From Novosphingobium sp. ERN07 (GTDB lineage: Bacteria > Pseudomonadota > Alphaproteobacteria > Sphingomonadales > Sphingomonadaceae), in contig NZ_JABAID010000003.1 in assembly GCF_012641335.1 (NCBI RefSeq), positions 310,001 through 374,000 on the forward strand: 64,000 nucleotides of DNA, written 5' to 3'. Every line of letters starts with the position of its first letter. Position 1 is the first letter of the stretch. The translations under genes and the position numbers were made by a program. The notes under the pieces are model-generated. The model searched no databases and had not been told where the DNA came from. It saw nothing but the letters and a program-made list of their open reading frames with translations. Below are positions 1-8,226 of this stretch, piece by piece.

Positions 1-299
1 TCGCCCTTTTTCACCTGCTGGCCATCAACCACGAACCACTTTTCCACGCGCCCCGGCACCAGCGCCGTCACCTGCTGCACCCGGTCTTCGGGATTGAGCG
101 CGATAACCTCACCCCGTCCCGGCGCAGTCTGCACCCAGTTGACGAGAAACAGCAAGACCAGCAGCAAAGGAATGGTAACCGCGATCATCCGCCCCAGCAC
201 GCGCGTGGTGCGCGGCACTTTGAGGCCGGAGAACGTGCGGAATGCGCCAAGATCGTGATGCCCGGCGCGATTGGCGAGCGGTTTGTTATCCGAAGCCAT
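1..299 (-). CDS. HlyD-family membrane fusion (adaptor) protein, N-terminal part
   Basis: The gene is read leftward and runs off the window edge, so only about 99 N-terminal residues are visible. A short cytoplasmic head is followed by one hydrophobic segment at about residues 40-62. The start of a periplasmic biotinyl-lipoyl-like domain follows (APGRGEVIALNPEDRVQQV, then ALVPGRV and a GQQVKKG turn). This is the classical layout of HlyD/EmrA adaptors that link an inner-membrane transporter to an outer-membrane channel. It starts 3 bases after the stop of the ABC protein, so the two are probably one operon. What is carried cannot be told from this fragment. Confidence 0.8.
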   Translation of the reverse strand, partial: MASDNKPLANRAGHHDLGAFRTFSGLKVPRTTRVLGRMIAVTIPLLLVLLFLVNWVQTAPGRGEVIALNPEDRVQQVTALVPGRVEKWFVVDGQQVKKG

Positions 300-302
300 A
301 TC

Positions 303-2009
303 TCAACGCTCCCCTGCGGCGAGTGGGACAATTTCCGCAAGGTCGGTCGCTTCGCGCTGAACGTCGGTGCCGATCCACAGCCATGAATCGCGGTGCAAGC
401 CTTCGGGACGCTCGGTAAATTGCAGCACGGTGGTGCCGTGTTCGCGCAGGGCGGCCAGCACGCGATCAAGCCGGGCAGGAGGAATCATGTCATAAAGCGG
501 GGACAGCATCAGCACGCGCGGGCGGACCAGCACGGCGCCTGCCAGTTTCAACGCCATCGTTTCTCCCACCGAAAGCGGCCAGCCAGTGCCTGAAAGCTTG
601 GCATCCAGACCGCCTTCAAGCGCGCCGACGCGGCGATCCAGCCCGACGAGTTCCAGTGCCTCGATCATCGTTTCCGAGCGGCCCGGCGCGCTGAGACCAA
701 GGTATTCACGCACGGTCATTTCCACGATTGTCGGACGATCCAGCACAATGACGTCGGATCGCAGGCGATACATGTCGAACGTGCCAAGATCGGCGCCGCC
801 GACCGAAACGAACCCGCTTTCCGGCACGTCGAGCCGCTTGAGCAGGGTAACGAGGCAGCGTTCCACACCCGGCGCGGCCAGCACGCCCACTTGCGCACCT
901 GCGGGCACGGCAAAATCGAAGCGTTGCCCGGCATGGCGCACATCGCGCAGGCGGATCGCGCCATCGGGCGGCGAAGGCGCATCGGCATGAACCGGCGCTT
1001 CCTGCGGGATTTCCCAGAACAGGTGCAGTTCTTCAAGGCTGGCAGACAGATCGTAGAACACTTCCAGATAAGTGCCGAGTTGCGCAATGCCGTAGAACAC
1101 GCCCGACAGGATCAGTTCGGCAGCCACGAGTTGCCCGATGGACAGTTCGCCCTGCAGGATCAGCCATCCCCCCATCGCCAGCAGGCTCGCGCTGGCAAAG
1201 GCATAAAGCAGCAGCAAAGCGATGGTCTGGCTGAAGGTTGAGCGGAAATGCCGGCGATGTGCGGCAACATACCCTGCGGTCGCCTCTTCGGATCGTTCGA
1301 TGGCATAGGCCATATGGCGACTGGATTTGTAGATGCCGTTGGAATTGCCGACCGTGCCCAGCCAATGCGCGGTGGCGTGCTTGGCGTGGCTTTTGGCCAC
1401 GGCGCTGGCGATGGAGGCATTGGCCCAGATGCGCCAGATCACCAGCACGGTCAGCACCAGCACCAGATTGAAGGCGAGGAAGAAGGGGTGATAGAAGCTC
1501 GTCACCACCAGACCGACGATGCTTTGCAGCACGATGGTGAACCCGGCGATGAGCAGGCTGGTAAGCGATTTCTGCACCAGCCCCATATCGAAGAATCGGT
1601 TGAACAGATCGCCGCGCCGCGAATCCACAAAGAACGGGTTCTGCGCATGAACCGCCCGCAGCGTGATTTCCCCCACGAGCCGGGCAAAGAAGCGCCGTTC
1701 GAACATGGCGAGCAAGTGGACCCGGAACGCGCTGAGCACGCCTGCCAGCAGCAGCAGCGCCAGCAGAATCGCCGCCAGCGTGAGCAATGGCGCGGGCAGG
1801 GCGGTGTTGGCCACCGAATTGATCAGCAATTGCACCGAAATCGGCGTTGCCAGCGACAGCAGCGATATCGCCACGCCATAGAGCAAGGCCAACCGCACGA
1901 ATCCTGCATCAGGGCCAAGCACCTGCCGCGCCCAGCGCAGAAAATCGCGGAAACGCGGGGGATTGTGATGCGTCGCGCCAGTTGCGGCGTGGGCATTCGG
2001 GGAGGCCAT
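303..2009 (-). CDS. ABC transporter-like membrane protein with degenerate nucleotide-binding domain
   Basis: This 568-residue protein has an exporter-type membrane domain (hydrophobic segments within about 35-330) followed by a C-terminal domain at about 350-560 that aligns with ABC ATPases only in outline. The Walker A loop should read GxxGxGKS/T but is GVLAAPGVERCL (375-386), with no Lys-Ser/Thr. The signature is LSVGE (479-483), and the Walker B region reads VLMLSPLYD instead of LLLLDEPTS. The ATPase site therefore looks dead. The gene sits directly upstream of an HlyD-family adaptor, so it probably belongs to a type I secretion-like system, either as the inactive half of a heterodimer or with a non-transport role. 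An active partner, if there is one, lies outside the window. Confidence 0.75.
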   Translation of the reverse strand: MASPNAHAATGATHHNPPRFRDFLRWARQVLGPDAGFVRLALLYGVAISLLSLATPISVQLLINSVANTALPAPLLTLAAILLALLLLAGVLSAFRVHLLAMFERRFFARLVGEITLRAVHAQNPFFVDSRRGDLFNRFFDMGLVQKSLTSLLIAGFTIVLQSIVGLVVTSFYHPFFLAFNLVLVLTVLVIWRIWANASIASAVAKSHAKHATAHWLGTVGNSNGIYKSSRHMAYAIERSEEATAGYVAAHRRHFRSTFSQTIALLLLYAFASASLLAMGGWLILQGELSIGQLVAAELILSGVFYGIAQLGTYLEVFYDLSASLEELHLFWEIPQEAPVHADAPSPPDGAIRLRDVRHAGQRFDFAVPAGAQVGVLAAPGVERCLVTLLKRLDVPESGFVSVGGADLGTFDMYRLRSDVIVLDRPTIVEMTVREYLGLSAPGRSETMIEALELVGLDRRVGALEGGLDAKLSGTGWPLSVGETMALKLAGAVLVRPRVLMLSPLYDMIPPARLDRVLAALREHGTTVLQFTERPEGLHRDSWLWIGTDVQREATDLAEIVPLAAGER

Positions 2010-2244
2010 CGGTTATCGCAATTCCCTTTTTCGCAGATGCAGCATAAATGGAGCGCATTCGGTATCTTTGTAGAAACCGTTTGTGATCTTTTTTTGCTGG
2101 AATGCAGTTGGTGCCACAGATGCACTTTGTCGCAAATACGTGCGATTGGGGGGCTAACTGGGGACCGTTGCGGTGGCAAATGCGTTCAGAAGCGGGCGGC
2201 TGGAACAGTCGAAGCAGGCAAGTGACAGTAGGAACTGATTGACG

Positions 2245-3744
2245 ATGAACGATAATGGCGGAGCAACCGTGGCCGAACTGATGGCGCAGAGCGGCGTGCC
2301 CTTTGGCACCAGCGGTGTGCGCGGACTGGCCAGCGCGATGACCGACAAGCTGTGCCACGCCTATGCCACGGCGTTTTTGCAGTATCTGCGCCAGATCGGT
2401 GAGTTCTCTGCCGGAGACAGCGTGGCAATTGCAGGCGACTTGCGCGACAGCACACCGCGCATCATCGCCGCCTGCGTCACCGCTGTGCGCGATTGCGGGG
2501 GTGAGGTGGTCTATTGCGGCAAAGTGCCAACGCCTGCGCTGGCGCTGCACGCAATGGGAAATGCGATGCCATCGATCATGGTCACCGGCAGCCACATTCC
2601 GGCAGACCGCAATGGCATCAAATTCTATCGTCCGCATGGCGAAGTGCTGAAAAGCGACGAAGCGGGGATCGTTTCGCAGCGCGTGACGGTCGATCCCGCA
2701 CGGTTCGGCAATGATGACAGTCTGCTGGCACCGGTGGACCTGCCAGAAGTGACCGATGTGGTGCCGGCCTATATTCACCGCTATGTTGAGCATTTCGGCG
2801 CGGATGCGCTGGAAGGGCTGACGGTGGGAATTTATCAGCACACCGCCGTGGGGCGCGATGTGCTGGCACGCGCGGTTGCGGCCCTGGGCGGCACAGCGGT
2901 TCCTTTCGGGCGCGAAACGGTGTTTGTGCCGGTTGATACCGAAGCCATCCGGGCGGAGGATATCGCGCTGGCGGCGGAATGGGCGGCGGCGAACAAGGTC
3001 GATGCGATCATTTCCACCGATGGCGATTCAGACCGCCCTCTCGTATCGGACGCGCAGGGCGTGTGGCTGCGCGGCGACGTGGTGGGCCTGCTTTGCGCGC
3101 GCGCGGTGGGGGCGGACGTGGCGGTGACGCCGGTCAGTTCCAACACCGTGCTGGAAATGAGCGGCGCGGTTCCGAAGGTGGTGCGCACGCGCATCGGATC
3201 GCCCTATGTGATCGCGGCGATGATGGATGCGGCTGAGGCTGATCCTGCGGCTTGCGTTTGCGGGTATGAGGCGAACGGCGGCTTCCTGCTTGGATCAGCG
3301 GTGGGCGCACTGGCGGCGTTGCCGACGCGCGATGCCCTGCTCCCCATCGTGGCGGTAGTGCAGGCGGCAAAGGAGAAGCCGATTGCCGATGTGGTGGCAG
3401 AACTGCCGCCGCGCTACACCTTTAGTGATCGCGTGGCGGACTTTCCGCAGGCGCATAGCGCGGCGCTGATCGCGCTGCTTTCCAGCGGCGAGGAGGACGA
3501 GCAGCTGGCCCGGATCGCGCGGCTGTTTGGCGAAATTGCGGGCTTCCCCACCGGGATCGACACGACCGACGGATACCGCATGAGCTTTGCCGATGGCGCG
3601 GTGGTCCACTTCCGCCCATCAGGCAACGCGCCCGAACTGCGCTGCTATACCGAAGCGGAAAGCGAGGCCAAGGCGCGTGACCTGAATGCGCGGGCGCTGG
3701 CCCACGTTCTGGCCGATGTCGTGCCCGAAGCGGTGTCTGCCTAA
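2245..3744 (+). CDS. Phosphomannomutase/phosphoglucomutase (alpha-D-phosphohexomutase family)
   Basis: It interconverts hexose 1- and 6-phosphates for nucleotide-sugar and polysaccharide synthesis in the cytoplasm. All four family loops are visible: the phosphoserine loop VTGSHIPADRNG, the Mg loop DGDSDRP, the sugar loop YEANGGF and the phosphate loop RPSGNAPELR. The TGSHIP form, rather than TASHNP, is typical of one bacterial phosphomannomutase branch. The product is about 499 residues, normal for the family. An AGGA at 2230-2233 lies 11 bases before ATG 2245 and 5 before an in-frame TTG at 2239, so the start is uncertain by two codons. It is divergent from the ABC gene across about 230 bases and is followed by folD. 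Confidence 0.88.
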   Translation: MNDNGGATVAELMAQSGVPFGTSGVRGLASAMTDKLCHAYATAFLQYLRQIGEFSAGDSVAIAGDLRDSTPRIIAACVTAVRDCGGEVVYCGKVPTPALALHAMGNAMPSIMVTGSHIPADRNGIKFYRPHGEVLKSDEAGIVSQRVTVDPARFGNDDSLLAPVDLPEVTDVVPAYIHRYVEHFGADALEGLTVGIYQHTAVGRDVLARAVAALGGTAVPFGRETVFVPVDTEAIRAEDIALAAEWAAANKVDAIISTDGDSDRPLVSDAQGVWLRGDVVGLLCARAVGADVAVTPVSSNTVLEMSGAVPKVVRTRIGSPYVIAAMMDAAEADPAACVCGYEANGGFLLGSAVGALAALPTRDALLPIVAVVQAAKEKPIADVVAELPPRYTFSDRVADFPQAHSAALIALLSSGEEDEQLARIARLFGEIAGFPTGIDTTDGYRMSFADGAVVHFRPSGNAPELRCYTEAESEAKARDLNARALAHVLADVVPEAVSA

Positions 3745-3747
3745 AAG

Positions 3748-3790
3748 ACCGATTGATATATTTGTATGCAACACATACAATATCATCGGT
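3748..3790. repeat. Long imperfect inverted repeat between phosphohexomutase and folD
   Basis: ACCGAT-T-GATAT and TTGTATG on the left are mirrored by CATACAA and ATATC-ATCGGT on the right, around a short A/C-rich loop. Two small bulges interrupt the stem. The site is much more AT-rich than its surroundings and has no T-tract, so it fits an operator or mRNA-processing hairpin better than an intrinsic terminator. Confidence 0.5.
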
Positions 3791-3812
3791 TGAGAGGGTG
3801 AGGTAACAGGCA

Positions 3813-4676
3813 ATGGCCGAGATTATCGATGGCAAGGCGCTGGCCGCGCAAGTGCTTGCGCGAACCGCCGCGGATGTGGCGGATATGGTTGCAGCGGGCG
3901 CACCTGCGCCGGGGCTGGCGGTGATCCTCGTCGGCAATGATCCGGCCAGCGAGGTCTATGTCGGGCGCAAGATCGCGCAGTGCCGCAAGGCGGGGATCAA
4001 TTCCATCGAACATCGCCTGCCCGCCGATACACCGCAGGCCGATGTTCTCGCGCTGATCGATACGCTGAACGCCGATGCGGGCGTGCATGGCATTCTGGTG
4101 CAGTTGCCACTGCCCAAGCACATCGACGCGGCGCTGGTGCTTGACCGGATCGATCCGGGCAAGGATGTGGACGGGTTCCATCCGGTAAACGTCGGGCGGC
4201 TATCCACAGGAACGGGTGGGCTGGTGCCCTGCACCCCGCTGGGGATCATGATGCTGCTCGATAGCGTGATCGACGACTATCGCGGTCTGAACGTAGTGGT
4301 GATCGGGAAGTCGAACATCGTGGGCAAACCGGTTTCGATGCTGCTGCTGGAGCGTGAGGCGACGGTGACCGTCACCCACATCGAAACGCGCGATCTGCCC
4401 GATGTGGCACGCAAGGCCGATGTGATCGTGGCGGCTGCGGGCGCGCCGCATCTGGTGCGCGGCTATTGGGTAAAGCCCGGAGCGGTGGTGATCGACGTGG
4501 GTATTACCCGCGTGGTCGATCACGATGGCACCACGAAGATCGTGGGCGATTGCGCGACGCACGAACTTGACCATGCCAAGGCGGTCACGCCGGTTCCGGG
4601 CGGCGTGGGGCCGATGACCATCGCCTGCCTGCTCAGCAATACAGTGACGGCGGCGAAGCGATCATCAGTTGCGTGA
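3813..4676 (+). CDS. folD: Bifunctional methylenetetrahydrofolate dehydrogenase/cyclohydrolase FolD
   Basis: FolD oxidises 5,10-methylene-THF to methenyl-THF and hydrolyses it to 10-formyl-THF, linking serine-derived C1 units to purine and fMet synthesis. The 287-residue length is standard. Landmarks include the substrate segment YVGRK with the active-site Lys, VQLPLPKH, DGFHPVN, the nucleotide-binding segment VIGKSNIVGKPV, and the C-terminal TPVPGGVGPMT. It lies 68 bases downstream of the phosphohexomutase and is closed by a strong terminator, so the two may be co-transcribed. Confidence 0.97.
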   Translation: MAEIIDGKALAAQVLARTAADVADMVAAGAPAPGLAVILVGNDPASEVYVGRKIAQCRKAGINSIEHRLPADTPQADVLALIDTLNADAGVHGILVQLPLPKHIDAALVLDRIDPGKDVDGFHPVNVGRLSTGTGGLVPCTPLGIMMLLDSVIDDYRGLNVVVIGKSNIVGKPVSMLLLEREATVTVTHIETRDLPDVARKADVIVAAAGAPHLVRGYWVKPGAVVIDVGITRVVDHDGTTKIVGDCATHELDHAKAVTPVPGGVGPMTIACLLSNTVTAAKRSSVA

Positions 4677-4771
4677 AATGCAATTGCGATAGCGCGGTTC
4701 GCACTTGCGGAAACCGGTGTCACAATGGATAAGGAGCCTGCCTTTCAGGCATCCTCTCCCAAACTTTCCAC

Positions 4772-4803
4772 GGGGGCCAGCGCAAGCCGGCCCCCATTTT
4801 TTT
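4772..4803 (+). terminator. Rho-independent terminator after folD
   Basis: A GGGGGCC / GGCCCCC stem of seven perfect pairs closes a 10-base loop and is followed by A and seven T. A smaller GCCTG/CAGGC hairpin at 4736-4750 precedes it. It lies about 95 bases after the folD stop. Confidence 0.85.
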
Positions 4804-4821
4804 GGTTTGGTGAAACAGCGT

Positions 4822-5163
4822 TCAGATCAGCCAGATATCGCCAGCGGCAAGCGCGGGCAGGCCGCTGAGTATGGCGATCTGGATCTGTGCCGCACCGCCT
4901 TTGCCATCAGCGTCATAAAGCAGCGCGCCGGTTGCGGGATTGTCGATCAGGTGGTGATCGACGCTGGCCACAGCGGTGCCGACATAGAATGCTTGCCCGC
5001 GCACGAACACGTCGGTGCTTTCCACTGATTGATCGCTTCTGGTCCATGCCGCGATAAAGCCGCCGCCGGGTAGCGCGCTGATAAGCGGATGGTCTTCCAA
5101 GCCTGCCTCAGTCGTATCCAACTGAATTTCTGCGCCGTCACCGAATTGAGAGCACTGTCTTCC
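4822..5163 (-). pseudogene. Truncated RTX/haemolysin-type calcium-binding protein remnant
   Basis: The open frame of about 113 codons begins directly after, and in frame with, the emrB stop and has no good start of its own (TTG at 5121 is a possibility). Its first half (LDTTEAG, then ALPGGGFIAAWTRSDQ) matches the roughly 50-residue repeats of giant secreted adhesin/RTX proteins. Its end (ATGALLYDADGKGG, then LSGLPALAAGDIWLI) matches the extreme C-terminus of haemolysin-type Ca-binding proteins, which carries the type I secretion signal. The thousands of residues expected between them, including all GGxGxD nonapeptides, are missing. I read this as a deletion scar joining a repeat to the C-terminal tail. 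Confidence 0.65.
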
Positions 5164-6690
5164 TCAGCGCTGTGTCTTGGCGATACGCACGAAGAACAGC
5201 AGCGGAATGGCAACAAGGCAGGCCAGCGCAATTGCATAGAAATCGTTGATATAGGCGATCATCGCCGCCTGCTGGTTCACCATGCCATCGGCAACGCGCA
5301 ACGCGGCTTCGCCTGCCGTGCCATAGGCGCCAAGCTGGTCGAGATTGAATGGCACCGCCGCCTGCGTCACGTGTGCGCCAAGTTCTGCGTGGTTGATCTG
5401 GATATTGCGCGCCAGTTCGACCGAAGCGGCCGATATGCCGATGGAAGACCCGATATTGCGCATCAGATTGCCAAGGCTGGACGCATCTGTGCGATATTGC
5501 GGTGAAAGCGTGGCGAACGAGATCAGGTTGAGCGGCATGAACGTGAAGCTGAGGCCAAGTCCTTGCAGCAGCCCCGCCGCGATGATCGGCCCGCGTGGCA
5601 TCTCTATCGACCACCCTGTCATCGTCCACATCGATGCGCCCAGTAGCAGCAAGCCAAGCGCCAGCAGCAGCCGCGCATCGACCTTGGCCATGAAGCGACC
5701 GAACAGCGTGATCGACGCCAACATGCCAATCCCGCGTGGAGCCAGCAGCAGCCCCGCCTGAAAGGGTGTATAGCCATAGATCTGCTGCAATAGTCCCGGC
5801 AGCAATGCCATGACCGACATCATGACAAGGCCGACCAGAAACATGAAGGCCAGCCCGACGGTAAAATTGCGATCACGGAACAGCGCGGTGGGGAACAGTG
5901 GCTCTGCCGTGCCCGAAAGATGGAACAGCGCCAGCCAGCCCGCGCCAAAGGCCAGCACCGCATACGTCACGATCTCTGCCGAAGCGAACCAATCGAGCGT
6001 CAGCCCGCGATCAAGGATCAATTGCACCGATGAAACCGCGATGGCCACCAGCAGCCAGCCCCGAAAATCGACCCGGCGTTCGCGCGTGGGCGTTTTGGGC
6101 AGGTAAAGCAGCAGCAGCAAAAAGCACAGGATGCCGACCGGCAGGTTCACATAAAAAACCCAGCGCCAATCGAAATTGTCGGTCAGATAGCCACCGATGA
6201 TCGGGCCGGTGATCGGCCCCAGCATCACGCCCTGCGTATAAAGACCCATCATCCGGGGACGTTCCGCCGCCGTGCTGGAATCGAGCGTAACGGTCTGCGC
6301 CAATGGCGAAAGGAACGCCCCTGCCAGCCCTTGCAGCATGCGAAACAGCACCATCTGTTCAAGGCTTTGCGCCACCCCGCACAGCATGGATGCCACGGTG
6401 AACAGCAGGACCGATGCCAGCATCATCATGCGAATGCCAAGCCGGTCCACCAGCCAACCCGCCAGCGGTAGCGCCACGGCTGAGGCCAGTACATAGCTCG
6501 TCAGCACCCAGGTAATCGTATCCTGCGTGGCCCCCAGCGATGCGGTCATATGCGGCAGAGCCACGTTGGCGATGGTCGTATCGAGCGCATACATGACCAT
6601 CGCGGCCATCGTGCCGATCAGCATCAGCGGACGATTGCGCGAAACGATTGGCGGCGTATCCGCCGCACCGCTCGCGTTATTTGCCGACAT
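5164..6690 (-). CDS. emrB: DHA2-family multidrug efflux MFS transporter (EmrB/QacA type)
   Basis: This inner-membrane drug/H+ antiporter has 508 residues and about 14 hydrophobic segments, the DHA2 pattern. The motif-A region reads GWLVDRLGIRMMM after TM2, and motif C is recognisable around GPIIGGYLTDNFDWRWVFYVN. It is the third gene of a marR-emrA-emrB operon; its start overlaps the emrA stop by 14 bases, implying translational coupling. With EmrA and an outer-membrane channel encoded elsewhere it would form a tripartite pump for hydrophobic toxicants. The RTX remnant follows its stop codon in the same frame. Confidence 0.93.
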   Translation of the reverse strand: MSANNASGAADTPPIVSRNRPLMLIGTMAAMVMYALDTTIANVALPHMTASLGATQDTITWVLTSYVLASAVALPLAGWLVDRLGIRMMMLASVLLFTVASMLCGVAQSLEQMVLFRMLQGLAGAFLSPLAQTVTLDSSTAAERPRMMGLYTQGVMLGPITGPIIGGYLTDNFDWRWVFYVNLPVGILCFLLLLLYLPKTPTRERRVDFRGWLLVAIAVSSVQLILDRGLTLDWFASAEIVTYAVLAFGAGWLALFHLSGTAEPLFPTALFRDRNFTVGLAFMFLVGLVMMSVMALLPGLLQQIYGYTPFQAGLLLAPRGIGMLASITLFGRFMAKVDARLLLALGLLLLGASMWTMTGWSIEMPRGPIIAAGLLQGLGLSFTFMPLNLISFATLSPQYRTDASSLGNLMRNIGSSIGISAASVELARNIQINHAELGAHVTQAAVPFNLDQLGAYGTAGEAALRVADGMVNQQAAMIAYINDFYAIALACLVAIPLLFFVRIAKTQR

Positions 6691-7738
6691 ATACGGTGAC
6701 GTCGGAACTCAGACCTGCGATCAGCGGCCTTTCCGATTTGCCATCAATGGCAATGCGAACAGGCACGCGCTGAATCACTTTCACCCAGTTGCCTGTGGCG
6801 TTCTGCGCCGGAAGGACCGAGAACTCCGACCCGGTGCCCGCGCCAATGGATTCGACGCGGCCCTTCAGCTTCAGGCCGGGATAGGCATTGATGCGAATAT
6901 CCGCGCTTTGTCCGGGGCGCATGTGATTGAGGTCGGTTTCCTTGAAGTTCGCTTCCACCCGTGCGCTGCCATCGCGCACCAGCGAAACCAGCGGGACACC
7001 GGGAAACACCATCTGTCCCACCTGCAACCGCGTGATCTGCGTGACGACGCCATCGGCAGGCGCACGCACAACGGTGCGTTCGACATCGAGCGATGCCTTG
7101 GCCCGACCGGCCTGTGCAGCGGCGATGGCGGGATTGACGCCGGGCACTTGCGCCCCATTGGCCAGTTCCGCGCGCGCCTGCGCCACGCTTGCCTCAATCG
7201 CCACGATCCGGTCCCGCGCCACGGCAACGGCATGGCGCGCGGCATCCATTCGGGCGCGGGTGTTGAAACCCTTGTCCATCAGCGCTTTTTCACGGTCGTG
7301 GTTGGCCTGCGCCAGCGCCAGATCGTCGCGCGCAGCGGCAAGATCGGCGGCCTTTGCCGTCACATCCGCAGATAGCGCAGTGACTCGCGCCTGCGCCGTC
7401 GCGATCTGCGCATCGGCTTGCCGGATCGCGGCGTTGAAGGTGGACGGATCAATGGTGAACAGCACGTCACCCGCTTTCACATGCTGGTTCTCACGCACGT
7501 TGACCTTGGTGATCAGGCCCGAAACTTCGCCCGCCACGCCGACGATATCCTGCTTGATATAGGCGTTATCCGTTTCCACCACGCCGGGCTGCCCGAACCA
7601 GTACCACAGTCCGGCACCCACCGCGAGCAACGGCCCTGCCAGCATCAGCACCGAACGCAGGCGGCGCTTCTTCTGCGGCACGGCACCGCCCGCGCTGCTT
7701 TGCACTTCCGAAGGGGGAAAGGGGTCTGCTTCAGCCAT
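6677..7738 (-). CDS. emrA: EmrA-type membrane fusion protein
   Basis: This 353-residue periplasmic adaptor has an N-terminal TM at about 28-48, then TDNAYIKQDIVGVAGEVSG, the classical entry to the lipoyl half-domain. A long alpha-helical hairpin (about 85-195, rich in Ala, Gln and Arg heptads) and the return lipoyl/beta-barrel part (RAPADGVVTQ, ANFKETDL) follow. It overlaps the marR stop by 8 bases and emrB by 14, so all three are made from one message. It docks EmrB to a TolC-like channel. Confidence 0.93.
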   Translation of the reverse strand: MAEADPFPPSEVQSSAGGAVPQKKRRLRSVLMLAGPLLAVGAGLWYWFGQPGVVETDNAYIKQDIVGVAGEVSGLITKVNVRENQHVKAGDVLFTIDPSTFNAAIRQADAQIATAQARVTALSADVTAKAADLAAARDDLALAQANHDREKALMDKGFNTRARMDAARHAVAVARDRIVAIEASVAQARAELANGAQVPGVNPAIAAAQAGRAKASLDVERTVVRAPADGVVTQITRLQVGQMVFPGVPLVSLVRDGSARVEANFKETDLNHMRPGQSADIRINAYPGLKLKGRVESIGAGTGSEFSVLPAQNATGNWVKVIQRVPVRIAIDGKSERPLIAGLSSDVTVYVGK

Positions 7739-8174
7739 TATTCACTTCCAGTGAAGGATCGTCCGAAAGATTGGTGCGCACCCGATCAAGCAGGGCGAGC
7801 AATTGGGCGTGTTCGGCATCCGAAAAGCCCGATACGGCATCGGCCAGCGTGGCCTGCGCGCAAGTTGCCATGCGCTGCATCAGGTCTTCCCCCTTTGCCG
7901 TAAGGTATAGCAGCCACCGCCGCCGATCAGCCGGATCATCGCGCCGCTCGACCAGTTCCAGCTTTTCGAGCCGGTCGATCATGCGGCCTGCGGTGATCGG
8001 TTCCACTTCCAGCCAGCTTGCCAATGCGCCCTGATTACTGCCCGGATCGCGCTGGATTGCAGCCAACATCCGCCACTGCGGCCCGGTGACGCCAAAATGC
8101 CGCGCGGCCACGCCAAAACGCTTGCGGAACAGCCGCCCGACATCAGATGACAAGAAGGCCACGTTGACTCGCAT
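7731..8174 (-). CDS. MarR-family repressor of the emrAB operon
   Basis: This 147-residue winged-helix regulator has its recognition region at about 45-100 (GALASWLEVEPITAGRMID, then a wing with RRDDPADRRRW). That is the normal MarR size and order. ATG 8174 is preferred because longer in-frame versions would run into the divergent gene. As first gene of the efflux operon it probably represses its own promoter and is released by a pump substrate. Only about 50 bases separate it from the divergent acyl-CoA dehydrogenase, so binding there could affect both directions. An imperfect AGCA-g-TGCT dyad at 8189-8197 is a weak operator candidate. Confidence 0.88.
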   Translation of the reverse strand: MRVNVAFLSSDVGRLFRKRFGVAARHFGVTGPQWRMLAAIQRDPGSNQGALASWLEVEPITAGRMIDRLEKLELVERRDDPADRRRWLLYLTAKGEDLMQRMATCAQATLADAVSGFSDAEHAQLLALLDRVRTNLSDDPSLEVNNG

Positions 8175-8226
8175 GTTGTGGCGATAATAGCAGTGCTTAT
8201 GTTCGGCAATGCATAAAAGGATGAGG

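Noticed and set aside
8189..8197. AGCA-g-TGCT dyad as a MarR operator
   Set aside because: The symmetry breaks after four bases per side, so it is too weak to list as a site on its own.
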